DNA of 64,000 bases from Streptomyces aquilus (GCF_003955715.1 NZ_CP034463.1:9486001-9550000); one strand, 5' to 3'. Numbered from the stretch's first letter, positions 24,606 to 33,817 are shown. Numbers and translations: made by a program. The notes: generated from the letters alone by a model not told the origin.

Positions 24606-25259
24606 TCACGGCTTGGCGGCCGGCGGTGCGGCCTCCCACACGAAGCCGTCCGGGTCGGTGAAGCCGTCGGTGGCGCCGCCGAGGACGATGCGATGGGAGC
24701 CGGTGCCGTCGGCCGGGACACCGAGGTCCTTGGCCAGGGCCGCACGCTTGTACAGCGCCAGCTTCACGGGGCTGTTTCCGGCGGGGGCGAACTCGACGTA
24801 CTTGCCGCCGAAGCTCTTCGCCACGCTCAGGCCCTGACCGACGTAGCACTGCTTGGTGGCCTTCACGTCCTCGACGCCGAGGAGAAGGACCACTTCGTCG
24901 ATCGTGCGGGTGTCGGGTCCGGTGTCCTTCTTCGCCGAGGTCGCGATCTTCCAGATCGTGCCGTCCGGCGCCTGGACGACGCCGCCATAGCCCCAGAACG
25001 ATTTCGAGGCGGCCTTCAGCACGGTGGCGCCGGCCTCCACGGCGGCACCGACGAAGCCGTCGACGGTGGCCGGTTGGGAGACCGTGAGCGCGACCGTGCA
25101 GCCGCGGAACCCGGTGGTCGGCGCCTGGGACGTCTGGAGGCGTACGTACGCGTCCACGCCGAAAGCGCGGTAGAACGTGCGGGCGGCGGCCAGGTCGTTC
25201 ACCTCCAGGGTGACGGACGTGAGGGAGATACCGGCTGCGGTGGAAGTCTTGGTTGCCAT
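24606..25259 (-). CDS. VOC family (glyoxalase/bleomycin resistance fold) protein, two modules
   Basis: 217 residues from ATG 25259 (GTG and ATG codons two and four positions earlier are alternatives; no strong ribosome site). Two beta-alpha-beta-beta-beta modules are visible: ISLTSVTLEVNDLAAARTFYRAFGVDAYV...GYGGVVQAPDGTIWKIA and EVVLLLGVEDVKATKQCYVGQGLSVAKSFGGKYVEFAP...GFTDPDGFVWE. Function of this subgroup is unknown; metal-dependent detoxification or ligand binding is typical of the superfamily. Confidence 0.82.
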   Translation of the reverse strand: MATKTSTAAGISLTSVTLEVNDLAAARTFYRAFGVDAYVRLQTSQAPTTGFRGCTVALTVSQPATVDGFVGAAVEAGATVLKAASKSFWGYGGVVQAPDGTIWKIATSAKKDTGPDTRTIDEVVLLLGVEDVKATKQCYVGQGLSVAKSFGGKYVEFAPAGNSPVKLALYKRAALAKDLGVPADGTGSHRIVLGGATDGFTDPDGFVWEAAPPAAKP

Positions 25260-25417
25260 GACCATCACGCTAGGACCGGCACGGGTCCCGGGGCTTCTCC
25301 GATCCTGACCGGTCCTGCCAGAGGCCGCCCTCACCGCCACGGAACGACTCGTGGCGCCGGCCTGTCGACTCCGCTTCCGCGGCCATGGCCGCGGCGATGC
25401 GGGGAAACCGTTGAGGC

Positions 25418-26170
25418 ATGAAGCTGACGCCCCAACGGCACCTCATGCCTACGACGTTGTTGCTGCTGCTGGCCCTGCCGTTCGCGGCGTCCTGCGACGG
25501 CGGCGGCACCGGCGCCTCCCGGGCCGACAACGCGCTGCGTGCGGCCGCGTCCGGGGACGAAGTGCTGATCAGCACCGACAACGGACTGCGGCTGCGCCCG
25601 GCCGACGGCGACCGCGTCACCGTGGACGACCGGATCGACGGGCACTGGTCCCACCACGGCGACCGCTGGACCCTGGATCTGGACTGCGCCGACCGCGACG
25701 GCCACGGCTGTCCACGGATGCCGTACGTCAAGATCCCTGACGGCTCGAAGATCACCGTCACCGCCCGCAACGCCGGCGTCGACGTGGTGGACGTCGCCGC
25801 CGCGCTGGACGTCACGACCGTCAACGGGGACGTGACGGTGACCCACTCCGGTCAGCAGGACGCCCCGTCGCGGCTGTCCACCCGCAATGGTTCGGTGCGC
25901 GCGACGTCCCTTGAGGCCGACCGGCTGCACGCGAGCACCGTCAACGGTGACGTGGTGATGCAGTGCGCTGCCGCGCCCGCGAGCGTGACCGCGAGGACCG
26001 TCAACGGCTCGGTCGACGTCACCGTCCCCCGCGGTGCCCCGGCCTACCGCGTCACGATGAGTACCGACAACGGGCGCACGACGACCGATGTCCACGCTCA
26101 GAACGCTGACCGAAACCGCCGGATGACGCTGTCCACGATCAACGGTGACGTCACGGCCCGCCGGGACTGA
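25418..26170 (+). CDS. DUF4097-type lipoprotein with beta-repeat domain
   Basis: 250 residues. Signal with lipobox LPFAASC near residue 26, so lipid-anchored outside the membrane. The rest is a run of short beta strands with repeating NGDV/NGSV turns: LDVTTVNGDVTVTHSG, RLSTRNGSVRATSLEADRLHASTVNGDVVMQC, TARTVNGSVDVTVPRG, MTLSTINGDVTARRD, the right-handed helical pattern of DUF4097. Role unknown; often associated with envelope stress. It ends 18 bp before the parS site. Confidence 0.82.
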   Translation: MKLTPQRHLMPTTLLLLLALPFAASCDGGGTGASRADNALRAAASGDEVLISTDNGLRLRPADGDRVTVDDRIDGHWSHHGDRWTLDLDCADRDGHGCPRMPYVKIPDGSKITVTARNAGVDVVDVAAALDVTTVNGDVTVTHSGQQDAPSRLSTRNGSVRATSLEADRLHASTVNGDVVMQCAAAPASVTARTVNGSVDVTVPRGAPAYRVTMSTDNGRTTTDVHAQNADRNRRMTLSTINGDVTARRD

Positions 26171-26187
26171 GGCGTGACTAGGTGTCA

Positions 26188-26201
26188 GTTTCACGTGAAA
26201 C
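26188..26201. promoter_or_regulatory. parS: parS - ParB chromosome-partitioning site
   Basis: GTTTCACGTGAAAC is a perfect 14-bp palindrome identical to the actinobacterial parS core bound by ParB during chromosome segregation. It is in the intergenic region upstream of htpG, as Streptomyces parS sites usually lie between or near gene ends. Adjacent flanks (GGTGTCA before, ACCCTGAC after) add partial symmetry. Known Streptomyces parS sites concentrate in the central chromosome around oriC, so this gives a position clue. An operator for htpG regulation at the same spot cannot be excluded. Confidence 0.9.
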
Positions 26202-26275
26202 ACCCTGACGTGGTGTTTTAAAGTGACTGTCGCTAGTTTTCCGCGACTCAGGGACCTGTGAGGGACACGCGAATC

Positions 26276-28180
26276 ATGTCCACCGAAACGTTTGAGTTTC
26301 AGGTAGAGGCCCGTCAGCTGCTTCAGCTGATGATCCATTCGGTCTACTCGAACAAGGACGTCTTCTTGCGGGAGCTCGTCTCCAACGCCTCGGACGCGCT
26401 CGACAAGCTGCGCCTGGCCGCCCTGCGCGACGACAGCCTCGGCGCGGACCTCTCCGACCTGCACATCCAGATCGACGTGGACCCGGAGGCCCGTACGCTC
26501 ACCGTGCGGGACAACGGTATCGGGATGTCGTACGACGAGGTCGGCACGTTGATCGGCACCATCGCCAACTCCGGTACGGCCGCCCTCCTCAAGGAGCTGG
26601 AGGAGGCCCAGGACGAGGCCGGCGCGGAGGGGCTGATCGGCCGGTTCGGCATCGGGTTCTACGCCGGCTTCATGGTGGCCGACGAGATGACCCTGGTGAC
26701 CCGGCGCCTCGGCGAGAGCGGCGGCACGCGCTGGTCGTCCCGCGGTGAGGGCACGTACTCGCTGGAGAAGGTCGAGGACGCGCCGCAGGGCACGTCCGTG
26801 ACGCTCCATCTCAAGCCCGCCGACCCCGAGAACCAGCTGCACGACTACACGTCCCCCTGGAAGATCAGGGAGATCGTCAAGCGGTACTCGGACTTCATCA
26901 CCTGGCCGATCCGTCTCGTCCCGCAGCCCGGTGACGGCGAGGAGGCGGCCGAGCCGGAGACGCTCAACTCGCGCAAGGCCCTGTGGGCGCGCTCGCGCGA
27001 GGAGGTCTCGGCGGACGAGTACCACGAGCTGTACAAGCACGTCAGCCACGACTGGCGCGACCCTCTGGAGACGATCCGGCTCCAGGCCGAGGGCACCTTC
27101 GAGTACCAGGCACTGCTGTTCCTGCCGGCCCACGCCCCGCACGACCTGTTCACCCGGGACTTCCGGCGCGGTCTGCAGCTCTACGTCCGACGTGTGCTGA
27201 TCATGGACGACTGCGAGGCGCTGCTGCCGCCGTACCTCCGCTTCGTGAAGGGTGTCGTCGACGCGCAGGACCTGTCGCTCAACGTCTCCCGGGAGATCCT
27301 CCAGCAGGACCGCCACATCAGGATGATCCAGCGACGGCTGACCAAGAAGGTCCTGTCGTCGGTCAAGGAGATGAAGGCCAACGACGCCGAGAAGTACGCC
27401 ACGTTCTGGCGTGAGTTCGGTGCCGTGCTGAAGGAGGGGCTGCTCGGCGACCCGGACAACCGCGACGCCATCCTCGCGGTCGCGTCCTTCGCCAGCACCC
27501 GTGAAGGGGACGAGCCGACGACGCTCCAGCAGTATGTGGAGCGGATGAAGGACGGCCAGGAGCACATCTACTACCTGACCGGCGAGTCCCGGCAGAGCAT
27601 CGAGAACTCCCCGCACATGGAGGTGTTCAAGGCCCGGGGCGTGGAAGTCCTGCTGCTGACCGACCCCGTCGACGAGGTGTGGGTCGACGCCGTGGGCGAG
27701 TTCGAGGGCAAGCAACTGCGGTCCGTCGCGAAGGGCGAGATCGAGCTCGACGTGCAGGGCGGCGACCAGCAGGACGGCGCACGTGAGGAGCAGGACGAGA
27801 GCTATGCCGGCCTGCTGGAGTGGATGAAGGAGCAGCTGGGGGAGGAGGTCAAGGACGTCCGGCTGTCGACCCGGCTGACCGTCTCACCTGCGTGTGTGGT
27901 CTCCGATGCCCACGACCTCACCCCGGCGCTGGAGAACATGTACCGGGCGATGGGCCAGGAGGTGCCGGTCACCCAGCGGATTCTCGAACTCAACCCTGAT
28001 CACGCGCTCGTCCGTGGCCTGCGGCAGACCTACGCGGAGCAGGGGAAGGACCGGGCGGAGCTCGCCGAGACCGCCCAACTGCTGCACGGACTCGCCGTGC
28101 TCGCGGAAGGCGGACAGCCCAAGGAGCCTGCCCGGTTCGTCAAGCTGGTCGCGGAACGGCTGGAGCGCACGCTGCGCTGA
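26276..28180 (+). CDS. htpG: Molecular chaperone HtpG (Hsp90)
   Basis: 634 residues, full length. GHKL ATPase domain: [52 protein letters not shown] (about 32-130); middle domain with [45 protein letters not shown]-terminal dimerisation domain. ATP-dependent cytosolic protein folding. Start ATG 26276 (MSTETFEF) is preferred over GTG 26258 because it matches the family N terminus; AGGGA lies 10 nt upstream. Convergent with the PhzF-like gene. Confidence 0.97.
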
Positions 28181-28202
28181 CGAGGAGGGGCTGGTCGTCG
28201 CC

Positions 28203-29051
28203 TCAGTGTCCGTCGCGGACCACCGCCAACCCGCCGACCCGGGTCGTGATGCCCGTCGGTCCGCGTCGGGCCGAGGCGAGCACGCCGGCCGGTCGGCCGA
28301 GGGCGTCGCCCTGCTCCACCTCGATCTCGACCGTCCGCGCTCCTGTCGTGTCGAGCAGGTGGGCGGCCAGGCAGCCGGTGCTGTTGGCGTTGGCGACGTC
28401 CTCGTCGACACCGATCGCCGGCGCGAACATCCGCGCCGCGCCCGGTCGGTCGTCCACCGGCGGTACGTACACGAAACAGCCGAGGAGCCCGTACCGCCGG
28501 CTTGCCGCTGCCAGCCTGCCGAGGTGGGGGCGGACCCGGAGCAGCGCCGACCGGTCGCGGACCGGTACCAGCATGCGTGGTGCGCCGGGCGCGGCGATCC
28601 GTGGCGCGTCGGTCGGATGCGGATCGTCCGCGGTCAGCCCGAGCGCGGCGACGATCGCGGCACGCTCGTCCGGTGCCGGGTGACGCAGTGCGACGAGGCC
28701 TTGGTCGAACCACACCTCTATGCCGTGGGGGCGGCGGATGGCGGTGGTGTCGAACGTGCGCCCGCCGGTGTGCTGGTGGTCGTTCAGCTCGTCCAGCGCG
28801 GTGCGGGTCAACCGGACGGCCTGCGCGGCAACGGTGCCGTGGCCGCAGCCGGACAGTTCGGCGCCGGCGGTGAAGAACCGGACCGGCCAGCCGCCGTCCG
28901 GCGCCCGCGCCGAGCCGAGGAACGCCGCGTGCGAGGTGCCGGCCGCGGCGGCGACCGCACGCCGGTCCGCGTCCGTCGCCGCCGGGTCGTCGTCGGTGAC
29001 GGCCGTGGGACTGCCGCCCCGGCCGTCGCGCCGTACGCACGCATCGACCAT
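28203..29051 (-). CDS. PhzF family isomerase-like protein lacking the catalytic Glu
   Basis: 282 residues. Two PhzF/DapF-like halves: FLGSARAPDGGWPVRFFTAGAELSGCGHGTVAAQAVRL (about 35-75) with the conserved GCGHG, and later VANANSTGCLAAHLLD. In PhzF the active-site Glu lies in a SETxF motif; here the aligned stretch is SHAAF, so the general acid/base is missing, and the second-half DPxTGSA motif reads NANSTGC. It may bind a ligand without PhzF isomerisation. Start ATG 29051 (GTG 29057 possible). It follows the EthD gene by 44 bp and is probably cotranscribed under the HxlR regulator. Confidence 0.75.
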   Translation of the reverse strand: MVDACVRRDGRGGSPTAVTDDDPAATDADRRAVAAAAGTSHAAFLGSARAPDGGWPVRFFTAGAELSGCGHGTVAAQAVRLTRTALDELNDHQHTGGRTFDTTAIRRPHGIEVWFDQGLVALRHPAPDERAAIVAALGLTADDPHPTDAPRIAAPGAPRMLVPVRDRSALLRVRPHLGRLAAASRRYGLLGCFVYVPPVDDRPGAARMFAPAIGVDEDVANANSTGCLAAHLLDTTGARTVEIEVEQGDALGRPAGVLASARRGPTGITTRVGGLAVVRDGH

Positions 29052-29095
29052 CGTCACATCCGGCCAGGACAATGGCCTGCCCTTGCCGGCCTGTC

Positions 29096-29425
29096 TCAAC
29101 CGGTGCCGCCCTGCGCCGGATAGTGGATGACGACCGCGCCGCCGGTGGCGTAGTTGGCGACATCGGCGGCCAGGCGCTGGCCGTGCGCCGACGCCCGCGC
29201 CGCGGCCATGGCGTCGGCGTCGGCGAAGTCGGCTTCGAAGACCGCGAAATACGGCGTTTCGCCCTTGGTCGCGGACCCCGGAGAGACGGCCGCCACGTCG
29301 AAGCTGTAGCGCCACGCAAGCACGCCGGGCCAATTCGCGACCAGCGGAAGGTGGTTGGTCACGTAGTAGTCGCGGAAGTGGTCAGGGTCGTCGGGTTCGG
29401 CATACAGGACCACCAACTTGTGCAT
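29096..29425 (-). CDS. EthD family dimeric alpha/beta-barrel protein
   Basis: 109 residues from ATG 29425 (GGAGG upstream). VVLYAEPDDPDHFRDYYVTNHLPLVANWPG is the typical EthD opening with the conserved H-x-P, followed by YFAVFEADFADADAMAAARAS. Members bind small organic acids or assist oxidation/cyclisation. It is divergent from the HxlR gene with twin palindromes between them, so it is the likely regulated target. Confidence 0.87.
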   Translation of the reverse strand: MHKLVVLYAEPDDPDHFRDYYVTNHLPLVANWPGVLAWRYSFDVAAVSPGSATKGETPYFAVFEADFADADAMAAARASAHGQRLAADVANYATGGAVVIHYPAQGGTG

Positions 29426-29472
29426 GACGACCTCCGTCAAGAGACGTGGGCATCGGCTCTCCCGCCGAGTTC

Positions 29473-29489
29473 GTTTCGAAATCAGAAAC
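29473..29489. promoter_or_regulatory. Operator copy 1 for the HxlR regulator
   Basis: GTTTCG-AAATC-AGAAAC, a 17-bp inverted repeat with one mismatch, located between the EthD and HxlR starts. Same layout as the perfect copy 35 bp downstream. Confidence 0.6.
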
Positions 29490-29507
29490 ACCGGGGTTGA
29501 TGCTAGT

Positions 29508-29524
29508 GTTTCGAATAACGAAAC
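29508..29524. promoter_or_regulatory. Operator copy 2 for the HxlR regulator
   Basis: GTTTCG-AATAA-CGAAAC, a perfect inverted repeat with 5-bp spacer, 12 bp upstream of the HxlR start. Together with copy 1 it suggests two dimers controlling both divergent promoters. Confidence 0.7.
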
Positions 29525-29536
29525 GCAAGGAGGGTC

Positions 29537-29890
29537 ATGTCGACACCGCGCCCAGGAACACCGGTTCGTGGATCGACGACCGGCCGTCCCCTCATGGCCG
29601 CGTTGGACCTGTTCGGCCGCAGGTGGGCGCTGCGCATTCTCTGGGAACTGCGTGCGGGGCCGCTCGGCGCCCGCGCGCTGCTGGCACGGTGCGAAGGACT
29701 GTCGTCCAGCGTCCTCTACCAGCGGCTCCGCGAACTCGTGGCGAGCGGGATCATCGCGCCCTCGGCCGATGGCTACGAGCTGACCCCGCTGGGGACAGCC
29801 CTCCGTGATGCCCTCCGTCCGCTCGACGAATGGGCGAGCGTGTGGGCGAAGGAGCAGGAACGCGACGATCAGCAGCCCACGGAGACGTGA
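29537..29890 (+). CDS. HxlR family winged-helix transcriptional regulator
   Basis: 117 residues. GRPLMAALDLFGRRWALRILWELRAGPLGARALLARCEGLSSSVLYQRLRELVASGIIAPSADGYELTPLGTALRDALRPLDEWASVWA is a full HxlR/MarR-like winged helix with no sensing cysteine, so redox control is unlikely; a small-molecule ligand or protein abundance would be needed. AAGGAGG precedes ATG 29537. Divergent from the EthD-PhzF operon. Confidence 0.9.
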   Translation: MSTPRPGTPVRGSTTGRPLMAALDLFGRRWALRILWELRAGPLGARALLARCEGLSSSVLYQRLRELVASGIIAPSADGYELTPLGTALRDALRPLDEWASVWAKEQERDDQQPTET

Positions 29891-29936
29891 GGGTCACGTC
29901 CGACCGGACGGTGTGGTCAAGCGGTGCCGGCAGGCG

Positions 29937-30914
29937 TCAGTCGTCCGGTGGGAGCAGGAGGCGGCCCTGCTGGGAGAGTCTTCGCCACCGGCTGGGGGTG
30001 GTGCCGTAGGTCTGGCGGAAGCGCCGGGAGAAGAACGCGGGGTTGGTGAAACCCCAGCTGCGGGCGACGGTGTCGATCGTGCGGTGCGCGTGCCGGGGGG
30101 CTGCCAGGTCGGCACGGGCTCCCTCCAGCCGGCGGCGGACGATCCACTTTTCGAGGCTGACTCCGCCGTCGTCGCACAACCGGTACAGCGTCCGCACGGA
30201 GGTGTTGTGTGCCCAGGCGATCCGCTGGGGGGTGAGGTCGGGTTCCCTGAGATGGGTGCGGGCGTAGGCCAGGACACGGGTGAGGAGGGTTTCCCTGCCC
30301 ACAGCCCGGCGGGTGAGGTCGTCGCCGGCGACGGACACCACCCAGGCTCGGACGAGTTCCACGGTGGCGGAGGCGAGGGCGTCGGCTTCGGGGCCGATGT
30401 CGATCTCGTCGGCGATGCGGTGCAGGCCGAGCACGTGGTTGATCAGCAGCCGTCCGACGGGGCTGTGCTCGAGCGTCGGGATGGAGGCGCGGATCGTCTC
30501 TTCGGGCAGGCCGAGGCGTTCGGTGTCGAACATCAGGGCCAGCGTGCTGCCGAGGCCGGACCACCAGTACTCGTACCCGGCGGGCATGTGGTGCATGGTC
30601 GCGCTGTTCGGGCCGATGCGCCGGCGATGGTCGGCCCAGGCGAACCCGCCGACTCCCTGCTGGTGGATGTTGATCGCGACGGTGTCCATCACATCGCGCC
30701 GCGCCTGCCGGAGTGAGCGGGTGATGCGCATCCCCGTGCCCTGGGTGTGGAAGAGCGTGAGCGGGCCGAGGTGCCAGAGTTCGAGCCGTTTCCAGGTCGT
30801 GGCCTCGTCCTGCTCCTCCTGGACGGAGGAGACGCCGCCTTCACCGGCGGCCACCGCCTCGAAGGTCGCGATCCGGTCACCGACCCGCAGGTCGTTGGTG
30901 TCGAGGACGAGCAC
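29937..30914 (-). CDS. AraC family transcriptional regulator
   Basis: 325 residues from GTG 30914 (GGGAGG upstream). The N terminus LVLDTNDLRVGDRIATFEAVAA fits the AraC_binding_2 sensor domain, and the C-terminal 100 residues hold the double HTH: LAYARTHLREPDLTPQRIAWAHNTSVRTLYRLCDDGGVSLEKWIVRRRLEGARADL and the second, IDTVARSWGFTNPAFFSRRFRQTYGTTPSRWRR. A longer reading upstream (ATG 31022) has no ribosome site. Divergent from the haloperoxidase-like gene, its likely target. Confidence 0.9.
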   Translation of the reverse strand: MLVLDTNDLRVGDRIATFEAVAAGEGGVSSVQEEQDEATTWKRLELWHLGPLTLFHTQGTGMRITRSLRQARRDVMDTVAINIHQQGVGGFAWADHRRRIGPNSATMHHMPAGYEYWWSGLGSTLALMFDTERLGLPEETIRASIPTLEHSPVGRLLINHVLGLHRIADEIDIGPEADALASATVELVRAWVVSVAGDDLTRRAVGRETLLTRVLAYARTHLREPDLTPQRIAWAHNTSVRTLYRLCDDGGVSLEKWIVRRRLEGARADLAAPRHAHRTIDTVARSWGFTNPAFFSRRFRQTYGTTPSRWRRLSQQGRLLLPPDD

Positions 30915-31225
30915 GGCGCCTCCCGTTCCGGACGGCGCCAGGCCGCCGCCCAGGGTGCGAGTGTCCGCCGCGCGGAGCTTTCCGGGCAAAGGTGCGTGTA
31001 CAGCGCACCGGTATGCGTACATGTCTGCTGTGACTGGCGATGCCGCAGGTGCACGGGTGTCCTGCGCGGCCCGATCCGTGGCACGCAGGGGACAGGCTCT
31101 GGCAGGCAGGGTCAAGCCGGCCGGTGGCGCCCGTGCCACGCTCACGCACAAGTCCTTCACAACTACGGGGTGCGGCAGGGAGGACGGGTTCTTGCGGCGC
31201 CCCGGCCACCGGTTGGGAGAAGCCC
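30915..31225. other. 311-bp divergent intergenic region (AraC / hydrolase)
   Basis: No gene is supported here. It must hold the two divergent promoters. One inverted repeat is visible, TGTAC (30997-31001) and GTACA (31017-31021) separated by 15 bp and centred near ACCGGT; it is a candidate AraC site of low certainty. Confidence 0.4.
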
Positions 31226-32050
31226 ATGCCCTACGTCACCGCATCCGACGACGCCCGGATCCACTACAAGGACTGGGGAACGGGTCGCCCGGTCGTCCTC
31301 AGCCACGGCTGGCCGCTGAACTCCGACAGCTGGGAGGCCCAGCAGCTGTTCCTGGCCGGCCACGGCTACCGCGTCATCGCGCACGACCGGCGCGGCCACG
31401 GCCGCTCCACCCAGACGTGGAACGGCAACGAGATGGACACCTACGCCGACGACCTGGCCACGCTCATCGACACCCTGGACCTGCGTGACGCCACCCTGGT
31501 CGGGTTCTCCACCGGTGGCGGCGAGGTCGCCCGCTATGTCGGCCGCCACGGCACCGCCCGGGTCGCCCAGGTCGTGCTCGTCTCCGCGGTCCCACCGTTC
31601 ATGCTCCGGACCGACGACAACCCCGGCGGCGTCCCGATCGAGACCTTCGACGCGATCCGGGCCGGATCGCTCGCCGACCGCTCGCAGCTGTACCACGACC
31701 TGGCCGACGGGCCGTTCTTCGGCAACAACCGGCCCGGCGCCGACGTCTCCCCGGGCATCCGCGAGGCGTTCTGGCTCCAGAGCATGCAGGCCGGGCACCG
31801 GGCCGCCTACGAGTGCATCGCGGCCTTCTCCGCGACCGACTTCCGCACCGACCTGGACGCCATCGACGTCCCCACGCTGGTCATCCACGGCGACGACGAC
31901 CAGGTCGTGCCCTTCGAGGTCGGGGGCAAGGCGTCGGCGGCCCGCATCAAGAACGCGACGCTGAAGGTCTACCCGGGCGCCCCGCACGGCATCACCGACA
32001 CCCACAAAGAGCAGCTCGGCGCCGATCTGCTGGAGTTCCTCAATTCCTGA
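31226..32050 (+). CDS. Alpha/beta hydrolase, cofactor-free haloperoxidase-like
   Basis: 274 residues. [27 protein letters not shown] (oxyanion region), [36 protein letters not shown], nucleophile elbow [16 protein letters not shown] with the acidic residue and [10 protein letters not shown] with the catalytic His match the Streptomyces non-heme chloroperoxidase/perhydrolase group. Cytosolic. It heads a four-gene run of hydrolases under the divergent AraC regulator. Hydrolysis of an ester or lactone is the likely physiological activity. Confidence 0.88.
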   Translation: MPYVTASDDARIHYKDWGTGRPVVLSHGWPLNSDSWEAQQLFLAGHGYRVIAHDRRGHGRSTQTWNGNEMDTYADDLATLIDTLDLRDATLVGFSTGGGEVARYVGRHGTARVAQVVLVSAVPPFMLRTDDNPGGVPIETFDAIRAGSLADRSQLYHDLADGPFFGNNRPGADVSPGIREAFWLQSMQAGHRAAYECIAAFSATDFRTDLDAIDVPTLVIHGDDDQVVPFEVGGKASAARIKNATLKVYPGAPHGITDTHKEQLGADLLEFLNS

Positions 32051-32063
32051 CGCACTCACACCC

Positions 32064-32090
32064 GCGTCCCCGGCCGCCCTGCGGGGACGC
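32064..32090 (+). terminator. Intergenic hairpin after the first hydrolase gene
   Basis: GCGTCCCCG (32064-32072) pairs perfectly with CGGGGACGC (32082-32090), 9-nt loop, 13 nt after the stop. No T-run; it may be a partial terminator or an mRNA-stabilising element inside an operon. Confidence 0.5.
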
Positions 32091-32110
32091 CCGAGCACAG
32101 GAGCCCACAC

Positions 32111-32950
32111 ATGATCCTCAGCGGTCAGCGGCCTCGCCGCCGTACCGTCAGCGCCTGCCTGCTCGCCGCCGCGCTCGTGGCCGGCGTGGGCGGCGCGGTC
32201 GCCCCCGTCTCCGCCACCACGGCGCACCCGAGCGGCCCCAAGCCGACCGTCGTGCTCGTCCACGGCGTGTTCGCCGACGCCTCCGGCTGGTACCAGACCA
32301 TCGCCGCCCTTCAGAAGGCCGGCTACCCGGTCATCGCCCCGGCCAACCCGCTGCGCGACCTGGGCGGCGACTCGGCCTACGTCTCCAGCATCCTCGACAG
32401 CATCGACGGCCCGGTCATCCTGGTCGGCCACTCCTACGGCGGCGAGGTCATCACCAACGCCGCCCGCGGCCACAGCAACGTCAAGGCCCTCGTCTACGTC
32501 GCCGCGTTCGCCCCCGACCAGGGCGAGAGCGCGCTGCAACTGGCCGGCAAGTTCCCCGGCAGCAAGCTGCCGGACGCGCTGATCGCCCGCGACTACCCGC
32601 TACCGGACGGCAGCACGGGCCAGGACGGCTACATCGATCCGGCCAAGTTCCGCGACGTGTTCGCCGCCGACCTGCCCTCTTCCCGGACCCGGCTGATGGC
32701 GGCCGCGCAACGTCCCGGCAGCGTGGGCGGGTTGGCCGGCCCGAGCGGCGCACCGGCATGGAAGGACCTGCCGTCCTGGTACGTCATCCCCACCGCGGAC
32801 CACGTCATCCCGGCCGCCGCGCAGCGCTTCATGGCCGAGCGCGCCCAGAGCCGCACCGTCGAGGTCAAGGGCTCGTCCCACGTCGTGATGATGTCCCACC
32901 CCGACATCGTGGTCCGCCAGATCCAGGCTGCCCACCAGGCCACCCGCTGA
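32111..32950 (+). CDS. Secreted alpha/beta hydrolase
   Basis: 279 residues. Signal peptide with an RPRRRT n-region and hydrophobic ACLLAAALVAGVGGAVAP. The mature part has TVVLVHGVFADASGWYQTIAALQKAGYPVIAPANPLRDLGGD, nucleophile GHSYGG, IPTADHVIP (acid) and GSSHVVMMSHP (His), the layout of the salicylate-esterase-like/EstC group often called alpha/beta hydrolase in Streptomyces. Eleven bp before the next gene, so cotranscribed. Extracytoplasmic esterase activity is expected; substrate unknown. Confidence 0.85.
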   Translation: MILSGQRPRRRTVSACLLAAALVAGVGGAVAPVSATTAHPSGPKPTVVLVHGVFADASGWYQTIAALQKAGYPVIAPANPLRDLGGDSAYVSSILDSIDGPVILVGHSYGGEVITNAARGHSNVKALVYVAAFAPDQGESALQLAGKFPGSKLPDALIARDYPLPDGSTGQDGYIDPAKFRDVFAADLPSSRTRLMAAAQRPGSVGGLAGPSGAPAWKDLPSWYVIPTADHVIPAAAQRFMAERAQSRTVEVKGSSHVVMMSHPDIVVRQIQAAHQATR

Positions 32951-32961
32951 GGAGCACACCG

Positions 32962-33756
32962 ATGCAACCCGACACCATCGTTCTCGTCCACGGCTTCTGG
33001 GTGACACCGCGCGCCTGGGAGAGCTGGATCGCCCACTACCAGGACAAGGGCTTCAGGGTCATCGCGCCGCCTTACCCCGGCTTCGAGGCGGAGGTCGAGG
33101 CACTCAACGCCGACCCGACCCCGATCGAGGCCGTGACCGTGCCCGCCATCATCTCCGGCCTGGAGAAGGTCATCACCGAGCTGGACCGGCCGCCCGTCAT
33201 CATGGGGCACTCCGCCGGCGGCGCGTTCACCCAGATCCTGCTCGACCGCGGCTTCGGCGCGGCCGGAGTGGCGATCAACTCCGCACCCACCGAAGGCGTG
33301 GCCGTCGTACCGCTGTCCCAGGTCCGCTCGACCTTCCCGGTGCTGAAGAACCCGGCCAACCGCCACCGCGCCGTCGGCTTCGACTACGACCACTGGCGCT
33401 ACGCCTTCACCAACACCTTCCCCGAGGAGCAGGCCCACGCCACGTACGAGCGCTACCACATCCCCGCCCCCGGCAGCATCGTCTGGGGCAGCGCCCTGGC
33501 CAACATCCACCCCGGCCACACCGACACCTACGTCGACTACCACAACGCGGGCCGGGCGCCGCTGCTGTTCTGCTCGGGAGAGAACGACCACCTCATGCCG
33601 CCCAAGGTGCAGCAGTCCAACGCCAAGCACTACAAGGCCGAGGGCACCGTCACCGAGGTCACGGTGTTCCCCGGCCGCTCCCATCTGATGCCCGCCCAGG
33701 ACGGCTGGGAAGAGGTCGCCGACCACGCCCTGGACTGGGCCCTGGCCCACGCCTGA
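32962..33756 (+). CDS. Alpha/beta hydrolase
   Basis: 264 residues, no signal peptide. IVLVHGFWVTPRAWESWIAHYQDKGFRVIAPPYPG, nucleophile GHSAGGAF, SGENDHLMP and PGRSHLMPAQDGWEEV give a complete Ser-Asp-His triad. Distinct from its two neighbours, with a long lid-like insertion (YAFTNTFPEEQAHATYERYHIPAPGSIVWGS). GAGGAGC precedes ATG 32962. Third hydrolase in the same direction. Confidence 0.86.
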   Translation: MQPDTIVLVHGFWVTPRAWESWIAHYQDKGFRVIAPPYPGFEAEVEALNADPTPIEAVTVPAIISGLEKVITELDRPPVIMGHSAGGAFTQILLDRGFGAAGVAINSAPTEGVAVVPLSQVRSTFPVLKNPANRHRAVGFDYDHWRYAFTNTFPEEQAHATYERYHIPAPGSIVWGSALANIHPGHTDTYVDYHNAGRAPLLFCSGENDHLMPPKVQQSNAKHYKAEGTVTEVTVFPGRSHLMPAQDGWEEVADHALDWALAHA

Positions 33757-33770
33757 GCCCTCATCGGCCA

Positions 33771-33799
33771 GCCCGGGACGTGCGTCGCCCGTCCCGGGC
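33771..33799 (+). terminator. Intergenic hairpin before the MBL gene
   Basis: GCCCGGGACG (33771-33780) and CGTCCCGGGC (33790-33799), perfect 10-bp arms, 9-nt loop. It ends 18 nt before the next start, close to its ribosome site, so it could attenuate translation as well as transcription. Confidence 0.5.
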
Positions 33800-33817
33800 C
33801 CGGAAGAAGGCAACCTC

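Noticed and set aside
30914..31160. N-terminal extension of the AraC regulator
   Set aside because: No ribosome site for the earlier starts, whereas GTG 30914 has GGGAGG and gives the family's usual N terminus.
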